In this document: positions 1 to 8,318 of the stretch, in pieces | Position numbering within the stretch: position 1 is the stretch's first letter | Layout: each line of letters opens with the position of its first letter | The notes under the pieces: model-generated | What the model saw: only the letters and a program-made list of their open reading frames with translations | Databases searched by the model: none | What the model was told of the DNA's origin: nothing | Program-made: the position numbers and the translations under genes | Source: Oscillospiraceae bacterium | GTDB taxonomy: Bacteria; Bacillota; Clostridia; Oscillospirales; Oscillospiraceae | Direction of reading: 5' to 3' | NCBI GenBank assembly: GCA_017429835.1 | Contig: JAFROD010000017.1 | Location: 1-64,000, forward strand | DNA length: 64,000 nucleotides

Positions 1-1
1 C

Positions 2-100
2 CTGAATCAGTATGTTTCCTTCTTCAACTACCGACGACGACACGCCGCTTTGGGCTACAAAAGCCCAGTTCAGTACAGGACCGAACTGGGCTTTCCATGA
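2..100 (+). CDS. IS3-family transposase (orfB), C-terminal fragment
   Basis: The window opens inside an open frame whose last 32 residues include NYRRRHAALGYKSPVQYR and then stop at a TGA. This is the characteristic end of the rve integrase domain of IS3/IS150-type transposases (N-Y-x-R-x-H-x-x-L-G-Y-x-S-P). Only the tail lies in the window, so whether the element is intact cannot be judged. It is followed within 35 bp by a possible right terminal repeat ending TTGACA and by a hairpin. Confidence 0.85.
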   Translation: MNQYVSFFNYRRRHAALGYKSPVQYRTELGFP

Positions 101-111
101 CTTTTCTTTTT

Positions 112-133
112 CCCTGTCTACTTTTCCTTGACA
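112..133. repeat. candidate right terminal inverted repeat of the IS3-type element
   Basis: A pyrimidine-rich stretch ending in TTTTCCTTGACA lies just after the transposase stop. Related IS150-group elements end in a terminal repeat of this style (TGTCAAGGAAAAGTAGACA when read inward). The matching left repeat is outside the window, so this is an inference from position and sequence style. Confidence 0.4.
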
Positions 134-136
134 GGT

Positions 137-166
137 GCAGGATGCGTTTGCATCCTGCTCTTTTTC
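137..166 (+). terminator. hairpin with T-rich tail after the transposase
   Basis: The nine-base arms GCAGGATGC and GCATCCTGC are perfectly complementary around a four-base loop. They are followed by CTCTTTTTCTTTTTT on the plus strand, as expected of a Rho-independent terminator for the rightward transposase. The next gene converges from the right. Confidence 0.6.
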
Positions 167-174
167 TTTTTTCG

Positions 175-1080
175 TTATTCATAGTTGATCAGTATGACGC
201 TGCAGGCGTCCGGCGCAGTGAATAGGGCGGGGTAGTAGATCGCGTTCTCATAAACGCCGGCGGTTTCGTTAAACACAGCCATCATGGTTTCATACGGAAC
301 GGTATAGACTTTGATCGCGTAGCCGTCGTCGGGAGAAAGCAGATCAAAGTCGCGGATCAGCGGAACGATCGTCTGATATCTCGCGTAAAGCGACGGAACG
401 GGATTCGCAGTCAGCGGCGTATATTCGTCCAACGTGCTTGCTTCAAATGCGTCAAGCGCGTCCGGGCATTCCGCGTTCCAGACGATCAGCACCGGGGCAG
501 ACGGCGTATAACGAGTCACCGGAGACCGTTTATCGGTATCCGCCTCCGTCGAAGCGACGTTACATTCCGGAAAACCGGGAACCATCGTGCCATACGTGGC
601 TTCGTAATCCAAAGTAACAGACGGCACGCCGGCTCCGTTGTAAGAATAATTGGCCTCCGCGCTTTCCAACGGTAAGGCAGCAGAGAGCGTATCCTGTTTT
701 TCAATGCCCTGCGCGCTTTCCGGCGCGCAGCCTTCCGCCGCAGCGGTGTCCTTTGAGGATTGCAAAACCGGGAGATTCCCCAGAAAGACCAGACTCAGCA
801 GTGCTGCAGCGGCAACACCGGAGACAGCGATCGGAATCCAGCGATGCTTCCGAGAAGACTGCTTTTCCTTGCGGACCTGCCGCATGATGCGGTCGGTCAG
901 GTCGACAGGCGGCTGCGCAATGCTGCCTTTCAGCAGCGCGTCATTCTGCTCCATTTCCGAAAGGAGCGCGCGGCAGCTTTCGCAGGCTTTTAAATGCTCC
1001 TGCAGATGGCGTTCTTCGATCTCGCTGTTCATGCCGTCCAAATGTCCGCTGATCAGCGGTAAGTATTCGTCACAGTTCAA
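175..1080 (-). CDS. anti-sigma factor with zf-HC2 domain, membrane anchored
   Basis: Predicted 301-residue protein. The N-terminal 40-odd residues carry the H-x3-C-x2-C signature (HLKACESC) of the zinc-finger anti-sigma domain (zf-HC2), followed near residue 80-105 by one hydrophobic membrane span and a roughly 190-residue external domain of unknown family. The start chosen is a TTG preceded by AGGAGG at 8-nt spacing; it overlaps the end of the sigma-factor gene by 11 bases, indicating translational coupling. Known zf-HC2 proteins hold a cognate ECF sigma factor inactive at the membrane. Here the partner is the adjacent ECF sigma, and the outer domain would be the sensor (inference). The signal sensed is unknown. 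Confidence 0.85.
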   Translation of the reverse strand: MNCDEYLPLISGHLDGMNSEIEERHLQEHLKACESCRALLSEMEQNDALLKGSIAQPPVDLTDRIMRQVRKEKQSSRKHRWIPIAVSGVAAAALLSLVFLGNLPVLQSSKDTAAAEGCAPESAQGIEKQDTLSAALPLESAEANYSYNGAGVPSVTLDYEATYGTMVPGFPECNVASTEADTDKRSPVTRYTPSAPVLIVWNAECPDALDAFEASTLDEYTPLTANPVPSLYARYQTIVPLIRDFDLLSPDDGYAIKVYTVPYETMMAVFNETAGVYENAIYYPALFTAPDACSVILINYE

Positions 1081-1696
1081 GTCCGCAGCCTCCTTTCTGT
1101 GTTTTAGACGCGGTAAACGCCGATTCGTTCCCGTTTTCAAGCAGGATTTTTCGCAGCGCGTCGCGGCTTCTGGCAAGCCTTGACTTGACCGTACCTTCCT
1201 TGATATGCAGGATTTCCGCGATCTCTGCATAGCTCAGGTCGTTGATCGCCCGCAGAATCAAAATCTGCCGCTGCTGCTCGTCCAGCGCACGCATTGCCCG
1301 CGAAAGGAGCTCGTTTTCCTCCTTGGTGATGGCGGCTTCCTCCGGACTCGGCGCCGAATCGGGAAAGTCCATCATCTGCGTCTCGCCGTCGTCGTCCTCG
1401 ACCGTCATGGAGACCTGCGGACGCCGCTTCACGCTGCGCAGATGATCGAGACAGGTGTTCGAAGCGAGACGGTAGAGCCATGTGGAAAAGGCGGACTCGA
1501 ACTGGAAACCCCCGAGATTCTTCCACGCCTTGATAAACGCTTCCTGCGACAGATCGGCGGCGTCCTCGGGATTACCGGTCATGCGCAGACAGAGGTTGTA
1601 GATCGGCGTCTGATAAGTCAGCACGAGCTGCTCAAAGGCGTCGGCGTCGCCTTTGGCGGCGCGTTTTATCAGTTTATTCTCGTCTATTTCGATCAC
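1070..1696 (-). CDS. ECF-family RNA polymerase sigma factor (SigW/RpoE type)
   Basis: 208 residues, normal for the family. Region 2 is recognisable (NLCLRMTGNPEDAADLSQEA, then AFSTWLYRLASNTCLDHLRS) and so is region 4 (ALDEQQRQILILRAINDLSY, AEIAEILHIKEGTVKSRLAR, a helix-turn-helix). The start is a GTG overlapping the TGA of dusB by 4 bases; there is no clear Shine-Dalgarno, so translation probably depends on coupling. It precedes its likely anti-sigma partner in the same unit (dusB, sigma, anti-sigma). The acidic insert EDDDGETQMMD between regions 2 and 4 is a variable linker. Confidence 0.92.
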   Translation of the reverse strand: MIEIDENKLIKRAAKGDADAFEQLVLTYQTPIYNLCLRMTGNPEDAADLSQEAFIKAWKNLGGFQFESAFSTWLYRLASNTCLDHLRSVKRRPQVSMTVEDDDGETQMMDFPDSAPSPEEAAITKEENELLSRAMRALDEQQRQILILRAINDLSYAEIAEILHIKEGTVKSRLARSRDALRKILLENGNESAFTASKTQKGGCGLEL

Positions 1697-2658
1697 CTCA
1701 AATCCCGAATGATCGCCTTCGCGACCGCATAGACTTCCTCCGGCTCGGCCAGGCGGGAAATCTGTTCCTTGTAATATGCACTGTGCGCTACGCCGCGCAG
1801 ATACCACGCAAAATGCTTTCGTGCTTCCAGGCAGGCGATGTGCTCGCCCCTGTCCTCACAGGCGAGGGAAAACTGTTCCAGCGCCGTCTGCATCCGGTCG
1901 GCGAGGCAGGGGAGCGGCGGAATCTCCCGCCCCTCCAGCGCGGCGTTCAGCCGCTCGAAAATCCACGGATCACCGAAGGCGGCTCTGCCGACGGCGAAGA
2001 GGGAAGCGCCGCTGTGCATTTTGCAGCGCAGGATATCCTGCGGCGTGAAAACGTCGCCGTTTGCGACGATCGGTACGGAGACCGCTTCCGTGACCTTACG
2101 GATCGCGTCCCAGTTCGCGACGCCGGAATAGAGCATCGTCTTCGTGCGTCCATGCACGGTGATCGCATCGACGCCGTTCGCTTCCAGCTCCTGCGCAAAG
2201 GGGACAATGTTGATACTGCCCTTGTCCCAGCCGAGACGGGTCTTGACCGTGACCGGCACGGATACCGCGTCTTTGACCGCGCGGACGATCCGACCGGCCA
2301 GCGCGGGGTCTTTCATCAGCGCGCTGCCGTCGCCGTTGTTTGCGATCTTCGGCATCGGACAGCCCATATTGATATCAATGAAGTCGCAGCCGCTGTGCTC
2401 CAGCGCGCGCTGCGCCGCCTCCGCCATGATGGCAGGGTCGTTTCCGAAGATCTGCGCCCCGCAGAGCGAACCGTCGTTTTTCCGCAGCAGCGCCTTGCTT
2501 TTCTTATCCTGATAGACCAGCGCGCGCGAGGAGACCATCTCCGTCACCGTGACCGCCGCGCCGCGCCGCGCGCACACCGTGCGGAAGGCGTAGTCCGTCA
2601 CCCCCGCCATCGGCGCAAGGAACACGCAACCGGACACGTCATGCCCGAGAAATTGCAT
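1693..2658 (-). CDS. dusB: tRNA-dihydrouridine synthase B
   Basis: 321 residues. This FMN-dependent TIM-barrel enzyme reduces uridine to dihydrouridine in the tRNA D-loop. Diagnostic features are LAPMAGVTDYAFR at the N-terminus, DINMGCPMPKI containing the catalytic Cys, VKTRLGWD, TVHGRT (FMN/substrate binding) and ANGDVF. The ATG chosen has GAGGTG six bases upstream. It heads the dusB-sigma-antisigma unit; a TTGAGT-N17-TATACT promoter sits just upstream. Confidence 0.95.
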   Translation of the reverse strand: MQFLGHDVSGCVFLAPMAGVTDYAFRTVCARRGAAVTVTEMVSSRALVYQDKKSKALLRKNDGSLCGAQIFGNDPAIMAEAAQRALEHSGCDFIDINMGCPMPKIANNGDGSALMKDPALAGRIVRAVKDAVSVPVTVKTRLGWDKGSINIVPFAQELEANGVDAITVHGRTKTMLYSGVANWDAIRKVTEAVSVPIVANGDVFTPQDILRCKMHSGASLFAVGRAAFGDPWIFERLNAALEGREIPPLPCLADRMQTALEQFSLACEDRGEHIACLEARKHFAWYLRGVAHSAYYKEQISRLAEPEEVYAVAKAIIRDLR

Positions 2659-2682
2659 GAGAATCACCTCGAATTCAGAAAT

Positions 2683-2711
2683 AGTATAGCACAAACTCCG
2701 AAAAAACTCAA
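2683..2711 (-). promoter_or_regulatory. sigma-A-type promoter of dusB
   Basis: On the minus strand, TTGAGT (2711-2706) and TATACT (2688-2683) are separated by exactly 17 bases, about 25 bases upstream of the dusB start codon. The promoter abuts the first readable codons of the phage-like fragment on the other strand, marking the edge of that insertion. Confidence 0.65.
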
Positions 2712-2718
2712 TGCTTTC

Positions 2719-4884
2719 ATGCTGGTGCAGGCGTACACGCCGGAGGGGCTGGACCGGCTGATCGCGCAGTACTGCGAGGCGTATCACGGCATCTACGGCA
2801 CGATCAGCGAGAGCATGAGCGCGGACGAGCAGCGGGACGTCTTTATGAAGTACGTCGAGGAAATCTGCGCGGACGCTTACGCCGGAATCCGCAGAGGCGG
2901 GATCAACACCGTCAAGGCGGAGCAGGTAATGGCGGCCTTCCGCAGCGACCGCACGGACAGCGGGAGGCAGACCGCCGCCGCGACCGACCGCACAAACGGC
3001 CCGGGAGAACAGAGATATTCATTAAGCCCGGATACAGATATCGAAGAAGAAAACATTAAGAACGGAACCGATGCACTGAACTGGCTGATCGAGCAGGCAA
3101 AAGAATCGGATGATCCGGAAAGCCTGATTCGCCGAAATGCCATGTACAGGAGCGACATCGGGCAGATTGACTTTGTGTGGGGAAAACCGGGGAAGGGCGA
3201 AAAGCTCAGGAGCGGATATGGAATATCACATATTATCGCTCGTCACGGCGAAACAACAGCACAAAAGGCTGTGGAGGTTTTAGCAAAAGGTGTTGAGTAC
3301 GACAAACAAAGAAATGATAATACAAATCCGTCAGATTACAGATTGAGATTGTACTATGATGGATATACTGCTGTTTTGGTCAAGGACGAAAATAGTCATT
3401 GGCTACTAACTGCGTGGGAAAACGACGTAAAAACGGCTGTATCTGCCGCCGGGGAAGTTTACGGTTCCTCCGGTGCTACTGCCGTTACGCCTACGCATAC
3501 TCGTCGTAACGGAGTTAATACAGCCGTTTCTGATAATAGTATATCCGATGAGCGAGGAAAAAGCATCCCTTCTGACAAAAAAAGTACCGATGCGGCATAT
3601 CTTTCTCTTGCCGAGAAGTACCGCGACGGGACGGCGAGCGAGGAGGAGACTGCGGAGTTGCAGCGGATGGTCGATCAGGCGGCGAAGGCGGCGGGGTATT
3701 CCATTCCTGCGTGGCACGGAACGTCCGGCGACGAGTTCACGGTTTTCGAGTACGGCCACAACAGAAAGCATTACTCTACCGGAAAGAATCTCGGCGAGGG
3801 CTTCTACTTTGCGACGAGCAAGGAGTACGCAGAAAACTATGCTGATACCAGCAACGGCAACGCGAGAACCATCCAAAGCGCTTTGAAAATGGATCATCCG
3901 TATGTCCAGTACGGAACGGAGTTCGACTATGCTGACCTTGCAAAGCTGTCGAAAGAGGCGGGATATGAGGTCACAAAGAAGAACGTGTCCGAGTATCTGC
4001 AATCCAAAGAATATGACGGCGTTATCAACAAGGGATATGACGGCAAGGATCGGACGTACGTAGTATATGATTCCGAGCAGGTCAAGTCCGCCGATCCCGT
4101 TACATACGACGATGACGGGAACATCATTCCGCTGTCGGAACGGTTCCGCACGGATCGCACCGGAGAGGAAGCGTGGAAGAACAGCGACATCCGCTACTCC
4201 GTGGAGGACGACGCGGCGGAGTACGACGAGGACTACCTGCGCGCCGTGTGGAAGGACGCGGCGGAGGACGAGCCGACCGAGAAGGGCAGGAGCTTCCTGC
4301 CGCAGCGGGACGCAGCGCTCGGCACGGACTATGCCGCCATCGCCACGGAGGAGATCGAACGCAGAGCAAAAGAGGCGTCCCTCAAAGAGCTGCGGCAGAT
4401 GCTGAAGACCTCCGAAGCAGAGCTCAATAAATACCGCTGGGCCAAGCGCAAGGGAATTCTGCCGGACGAGCTGGCGGAGCGTATGAAAACCGTCGAGGAG
4501 ACCGTGAAGATCCAGAGCGAGGAACTGAAGCACAAGAACGCCGAGGAGCGAAAGCAGCGGCAGAAGCGGCAGGACGAGGAGGCAAAGCAACAGCAGCCGC
4601 GGATCGCAAAGAAGGAGCTCAAGGCAAAGCTCGCGGAGAGCTTCCACGTTGCGCCGGGGCAGCGGGCGATCACGAACGACCTGATCGAGCAGGCGGCAAA
4701 CAAGATCCTGCAGCGGGGATATCTGGATGCGGAGGACAAGCGCAGCTTGTTCAACGCGCTGCTGAAATCAGGCGTGGTGAATATCGCGCCGGAGGGGTAC
4801 TACGGAGAGATCCGGAGCTACGTCCAGCAGGGGAGAATCTACGTGCCGGAATCCGTCAGGGAAGAATTCGTACAAATTATTTGA
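2719..4884 (+). pseudogene. fragment of a phage/ICE 'large polyvalent' protein with BECR-nuclease-like and ADP-ribosyltransferase-like domains
   Basis: An open frame of 721 codons from the first internal ATG. The same frame stays open further upstream only as antisense of dusB. There is no ribosome site or promoter, so I read it as a decayed or truncated remnant. Residues about 145-232 (GYGISHIIARHG, then RLRLYYDGYTAVLV and HWLLTAWE) look like the phage BECR-fold (barnase/EndoU/ColicinE5/RelE-like) domains of polyvalent proteins. Residues about 330-460 (AWHGTSGDEFTVF, GEGFYFATSKEYAENYA, YVVYDSEQVKSA) match the ART-PolyVal ADP-ribosyltransferase pattern. Residues 520-600 are a charged coiled coil, and the end resembles a polyvalent-associated helical domain. 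Full-length relatives are several thousand residues long and are encoded by phages and conjugative elements. Domain calls are by motif only. Confidence 0.65.
3431..3529. repeat. nested inverted repeat inside the polyvalent fragment
   Basis: The outer arms AAACGGCTGTAT (3431-3442) and ATACAGCCGTTT (3518-3529) are a perfect 12-bp inverted repeat. Inside, CCGTTACG (3482-3489) and CGTAACGG (3505-3512) form a perfect 8-bp one. The segment keeps the reading frame and encodes the Ala/Thr/Ser-rich linker between the two toxin-like domains. Confidence 0.6.
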
Positions 4885-4922
4885 ACACTTTAACAATTTT
4901 TCAATTATTTTCTGAAAACAAC

Positions 4923-4951
4923 TTGACAAATTCGTTTCACCGATGTATCAT
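4923..4951 (+). promoter_or_regulatory. promoter of the zinc-efflux operon
   Basis: TTGACA (4923-4928) and TATCAT (4946-4951) are separated by 17 bases. The -10 box touches the imperfect inverted repeat that resembles an SmtB-family operator, so repressor binding would occlude RNA polymerase. Confidence 0.75.
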
Positions 4952-4985
4952 TCAAATAGTTGAATAACTGTTCAAGTATTCAAGC
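4951..4985. promoter_or_regulatory. SmtB/ArsR-type metalloregulator operator
   Basis: On the minus strand this reads ACTTGAACAGTTATTCAACT. Its core TGAACAGTTATTCA is the 12-2-12 imperfect inverted repeat known for the cyanobacterial SmtB operator, as I recall it. It lies directly downstream of the -10 box of the operon encoding an SmtB-like repressor, giving a simple derepression-by-metal circuit. Confidence 0.75.
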
Positions 4986-5072
4986 ATTTAACAAAACTAC
5001 TTTCGGATTTCAGCTGGGTACGATCGGAACGGCATGTTCCGACCGCGAACAGAAGGGAAGTGCTTTCAAAGA

Positions 5073-5420
5073 ATGAAGCAAAAGAGTGGCAAAAGCAATC
5101 TGATGCCCGCGGAACACATCGCGGTCTTCGGCGCGCCGGATGAAGAAAAACTGTTTGAGATGGCGGAACTGTTTAAAGTCTTCGCCGACTCCACGCGTAT
5201 CCGCGTCCTGTACGCGATGTTCGAGCAGGAAATGAACGTCTCGCAGATCTGCGAGAAGGTGGAGATGAGCATTTCCGCGGTCTCGCACCAGCTGCGGCTC
5301 TTGAAGCAGTCGCGGCTCGTCAAGTGCCGCAGAGAGGGTAGAAAAGCGTATTATATGCTGGCAGATGACCACGTCAAGACGATCATCGGCATGGCAAAGG
5401 AACATATCGAGGAGGATTGA
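5073..5420 (+). CDS. ArsR/SmtB-family zinc-type metalloregulator
   Basis: 115 residues from the ATG at 5073; an in-frame ATG at 5034 is an alternative and cannot be excluded. The winged helix-turn-helix is clear (MNVSQICEKVEMSISAVSHQ, then LRLLKQSRLVKCRREG). The alpha-5 metal site is complete: in DDHVKTIIGMAKEHIEE the D-x-H-x10-H-x2-E ligands match SmtB/CzrA (Zn/Co sensors). The Cys-x-Cys of the alpha-3N site of CadC (ELCVC) is replaced by NVS, which argues against a Cd/Pb sensor. It probably represses its own operon until zinc is in excess. Confidence 0.9.
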   Translation: MKQKSGKSNLMPAEHIAVFGAPDEEKLFEMAELFKVFADSTRIRVLYAMFEQEMNVSQICEKVEMSISAVSHQLRLLKQSRLVKCRREGRKAYYMLADDHVKTIIGMAKEHIEED

Positions 5421-5421
5421 C

Positions 5422-5643
5422 ATGAAAAAGACGTATCGTTTGAGAGACCTCGACTGCGCGAACTGCGCGGCGAAGATGGAAAACGCGATCAACAAGCTGC
5501 CGGAGGTTGAGAGCGCGACGGTCAGCTTCCTGATGCAGAAAATGACGATCAGCTACATAGACAGCGTGGATGAAGCGGCGGCGTTGGCGGCGGTCAAGAA
5601 GGTGATCCGCAAGGTGGAGCCGGACTGCGAGGTTCTCGCATGA
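5422..5643 (+). CDS. heavy-metal-associated (HMA) domain protein, metallochaperone-like
   Basis: 73 residues making a single ferredoxin-like HMA fold with the metal-binding loop LDCANCAAKME (C-x2-C) near residue 10 and the typical VESATVSF strand. A GAGGAGG ribosome site precedes the ATG; the gene begins one base after the repressor stop and overlaps the ATPase start by 4 bases (ATGA). The ATPase has no N-terminal HMA domain, so this free-standing domain probably supplies it in trans (inference). Confidence 0.9.
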   Translation: MKKTYRLRDLDCANCAAKMENAINKLPEVESATVSFLMQKMTISYIDSVDEAAALAAVKKVIRKVEPDCEVLA

Positions 5644-7466
5644 CGCGGAAGCAGAAGCGGCTGCTCGCTCGCATTGCAGCGGCGCTGGTCGTTTTCCTCG
5701 TCGGACTGTTTCTGAAGGACTGGTGGCGTGCCGGCTGCATGATCGTCGCATGGGGGATCGTCGGCTACGATGTCCTCTGGGCGGCGATCCGCAATATCCT
5801 GCGCGGACAGCTTTTCGACGAAAAGTTCCTGATGGCGGTCGCGACCTGCTGCGCGCTTGCCATGCAGGACTGGGCGGAGGCTGCGGCGGTCATGCTGTTC
5901 TTCCAGGTGGGCGAGCTCTTTGAATCGCTGGCGGTGGAACGCTCGCGCCGCTCGATCACCGGTTTGATGGACATTCGCCCCGATACGGCAACCGTGCTGC
6001 AGGACGGCGAGGAGATCGAGACCGACCCCGAAGACGTCAAGATCGGCGACCTGTTGCTCGTCCGTGCGGGCGAACGTATCCCCGCAGACGGCGTGGTCGT
6101 CGAGGGCGAGGCGTCGCTCGATACGGCAAAGGTCACGGGTGAAGCGATGCCGGTAGACGTTTCTGCCGGTATGCGGGTCGTTTCCGGCAGCGTAAATCTG
6201 AACGGCGTGCTGACGATCCGCGCGGAGAGCGCGTATGAGCACTCTACAGTGGCACGGATTCTGACCCTCGTGGAGACCGCCGCGGAGAAAAAGGCGCAGA
6301 CTGAGCGGATCATCACGAGATTCGCGCACTTCTACACGCCCGCCGTGATCGGTGCGGCGGTGCTGCTCGCGCTGATTCCGCCGCTTTTCTTCGGACAGCC
6401 GTTTGACGAGTGGATCCGCCGCGCCCTGACCTTTCTCGTCATATCCTGCCCGTGCGCCCTCGTGATCTCCGTGCCGCTGAGCTTCTTCTCCGGCATGGGC
6501 GCTGCGGCGAAGCACGGCATCGTCGTCAAGGGCGGTGTGGTGTTGGAGCAGCTTGCGCGAACGAGAACGCTGGTTTTCGACAAGACCGGCACCTTGACGG
6601 AGGGCAGCTTTTCCGTGCAGAGCGTGCGTTGCGTGTCCGGTACGGAAGCCGAGCTTCTTCGGATCGCCGCGCTGTGCGAGCAGTTCTCGAATCATCCGGT
6701 CGCGCAGGCGATCACTGCAGCCTGCCCCGCGCCGCAGGGTGAGGCGCGGAATATTCGCGAACAGGCGGGCTACGGTATCACTGCGGAGATCGACGGCAGC
6801 TTCGCCGCGGTCGGCAACGCAAGGTTGATGACCTCGCTCGGCGTCACGCACGAGGAAAGTGACGCGGTCGGCACGCACGTCTACGTCGCTTACGGCGGCG
6901 CGTATCTCGGTATGATCTCGGTCGCAGACAGTCTGCGCAGCGGCGCAAAGGAAACGCTGGAAGCTCTGAAGGCGCAAGGTATTGACAGAATGGTCATGCT
7001 GACCGGCGATAACGAGCGCTCGGCGGCGTATTACGCGGCGCAGAGCGGCGTGACGGAAGTTCACGCGCAGCTTCTGCCGCAGGATAAGGTCAGCTTTTTT
7101 GAGGAAATCCTCTCCGGACAGAAGAATGAAGCCGTCGCCTTTGTCGGAGACGGCGTGAACGACGCGCCGGTGCTGACAGCCGCAGACGTCGGCATCGCCA
7201 TGGGCGGCGTCGGCTCGGAGGCGGCGGTCGAAGCCGCTGACGCGGTACTGTTGAAGGACGACATCACGAAACTGCCGGTGTTGCTGCGTATTGCGAAGAA
7301 AAAGACCGCGATCGCAAAGCAGAACATCGCTTTTGCACTGATCGTCAAGGGGATCTGCCTGATTCTCGGCGCGCTTGGCTATGCGCCGATGTGGCTGGCG
7401 ATCTTCGCGGACGTCGGCGTTGCGGTCATTGCAATTTTGAACGCCTTTCGCACGAGTATCAACTGA
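5640..7466 (+). CDS. P1B-type heavy-metal-translocating ATPase (Zn/Cd/Pb efflux, ZntA/CadA type)
   Basis: 608 residues. ATP-driven export of divalent soft metals across the membrane. Visible motifs: TGEAMP (actuator domain, about 166-171), the intramembrane C270-P-C272 metal site, D314KTGTLT (phosphorylated Asp), the HP dipeptide of SNHPVAQ, MLTGDN, and GDGVNDAPVL. The last helix has ADVGVAVIAILNA, whose Asp is characteristic of Zn/Cd/Pb rather than Cu pumps. The N-terminal metal-binding domain has been split off as the preceding small gene. Last gene of the operon, followed by a strong terminator. Confidence 0.95.
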   Translation: MTRKQKRLLARIAAALVVFLVGLFLKDWWRAGCMIVAWGIVGYDVLWAAIRNILRGQLFDEKFLMAVATCCALAMQDWAEAAAVMLFFQVGELFESLAVERSRRSITGLMDIRPDTATVLQDGEEIETDPEDVKIGDLLLVRAGERIPADGVVVEGEASLDTAKVTGEAMPVDVSAGMRVVSGSVNLNGVLTIRAESAYEHSTVARILTLVETAAEKKAQTERIITRFAHFYTPAVIGAAVLLALIPPLFFGQPFDEWIRRALTFLVISCPCALVISVPLSFFSGMGAAAKHGIVVKGGVVLEQLARTRTLVFDKTGTLTEGSFSVQSVRCVSGTEAELLRIAALCEQFSNHPVAQAITAACPAPQGEARNIREQAGYGITAEIDGSFAAVGNARLMTSLGVTHEESDAVGTHVYVAYGGAYLGMISVADSLRSGAKETLEALKAQGIDRMVMLTGDNERSAAYYAAQSGVTEVHAQLLPQDKVSFFEEILSGQKNEAVAFVGDGVNDAPVLTAADVGIAMGGVGSEAAVEAADAVLLKDDITKLPVLLRIAKKKTAIAKQNIAFALIVKGICLILGALGYAPMWLAIFADVGVAVIAILNAFRTSIN

Positions 7467-7474
7467 TTGATTAC

Positions 7475-7503
7475 AAAAGGGAGCCGGAAGGCTCCCTTTT
7501 TGT
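7475..7503 (+). terminator. Rho-independent terminator of the metal-efflux operon
   Basis: The arms AAAAGGGAGCC and GGCTCCCTTTT pair perfectly around a GGAA loop, ending in a run of T. It lies 8 bases after the ATPase stop. Confidence 0.9.
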
Positions 7504-7640
7504 ATATAAATGAATATACAATCTTTCAAAAAGATGCGAAATTGTTGCAATTAGTTATTGCTAATTCCGTTTTATACTAATAACACTTATTTTTCATGCG
7601 AAATTGTCAGATTTTTTCTTGTTTTCGAGGCGCTTTCCAC

Positions 7641-7669
7641 TTGTATATTCCGCAATGATATGTTATGAT
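7641..7669 (+). promoter_or_regulatory. promoter of the OLE RNA-oapA-dxs operon
   Basis: TTGTAT (7641-7646) and TATGAT (7664-7669) are separated by 17 bases. The expected start site, about 7 bases downstream, coincides with the first strand of the RNA's terminal helix (7676). An AT-rich 140-bp stretch precedes it, with a 12-bp direct repeat (ATGCGAAATTGT at 7534 and 7596) that could bind a regulator. Confidence 0.75.
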
Positions 7670-7675
7670 GTATCC

Positions 7676-8292
7676 GGTGGCGCTGTATCCTAGTCAGAGC
7701 GCGCCGGTATCGAAGAGGGGCCTAAAAATCCCTAAAAGGGCATATCGATGAAGTCCCTGGTGCTTGCTTTTTTCGCCCAGATTAGGGTGGGTGCTGGGGG
7801 TTAAGGTTTTCGGGCGAGGTGTAATGGCATATACCGACCGACCCGACTTCCGTGGAGACCAGTTCTTGTGCGACAGCCGTTCCGTAGCATTTTCTCGCAA
7901 CCCGGACTGCGTACGAAACTGGAGAGGAACCTGCAAGGCGGTGCACAGAATCGTGTGCTGCGTGCAGCGTAGCCTGCCTTGCGTGGGCATGCCGGGATAG
8001 AGGAGTGAAGCGTTTCCTGCCGTGGCCGCGGCTGAGAGCGATATTGCCTCTTGAAACCATGCCTGCAAAAGAGGATAGAACCGGCGCGTAATGTTGTGGA
8101 AATCACCTAGGCTGACTTTATTCCCAAAGGGCAGATAAAGGATTGCAGTGCGGACTAAGTGGCAATCGGGTATCGGATGCGGCGACGCTCCGACGAGACT
8201 TCAATCGGAAACGACCCTCCGGCAACGGACGGCAGTCAAAGGGGAAATCCAACCCGACCTAAGCCGCAAGATTTACTTTATCTGCTGCCACC
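7676..8292 (+). ncRNA. ole: OLE RNA (ornate, large, extremophilic RNA)
   Basis: About 617 nt with no plausible protein gene but with dense, ordered sequence. The ends close on each other: GGTGGC (7676-7681) pairs with GCCACC (8287-8292). A promoter places the 5' end at this helix, and the oapA ribosome site starts right after the 3' end. OLE RNAs of about 600 nt are known from Clostridia and alkaliphilic Bacilli, directly upstream of oapA and the dxs-tlyA-argR-recN genes, exactly as here. In Bacillus halodurans the RNA localises to the membrane with OapA and is needed for tolerance of cold, ethanol and other stresses. I identify it by size, closing helix and synteny, not by a covariance-model score. 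Confidence 0.87.
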
Positions 8293-8318
8293 ACTCTTCA
8301 TTCCTTGGAGGGAATACC

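Noticed and set aside
1783..2718. A long plus-strand frame continuous with the polyvalent fragment
   Set aside because: It is the antisense of dusB, whose motifs on the minus strand are unmistakable; only the part after about 2719 has phage-like content.
7694..8148. Overlapping short reading frames of 80-125 codons on both strands
   Set aside because: They lie inside the structured RNA, have no ribosome sites and show low-complexity Arg/Pro-rich translations.
7676..8292. RNase P RNA, tmRNA or a group II intron
   Set aside because: None of their conserved cores (RNase P GAGGAAAGUCC, tmRNA tRNA-like ends, intron GUGYG start and domain V) was found, while size and synteny fit OLE RNA.
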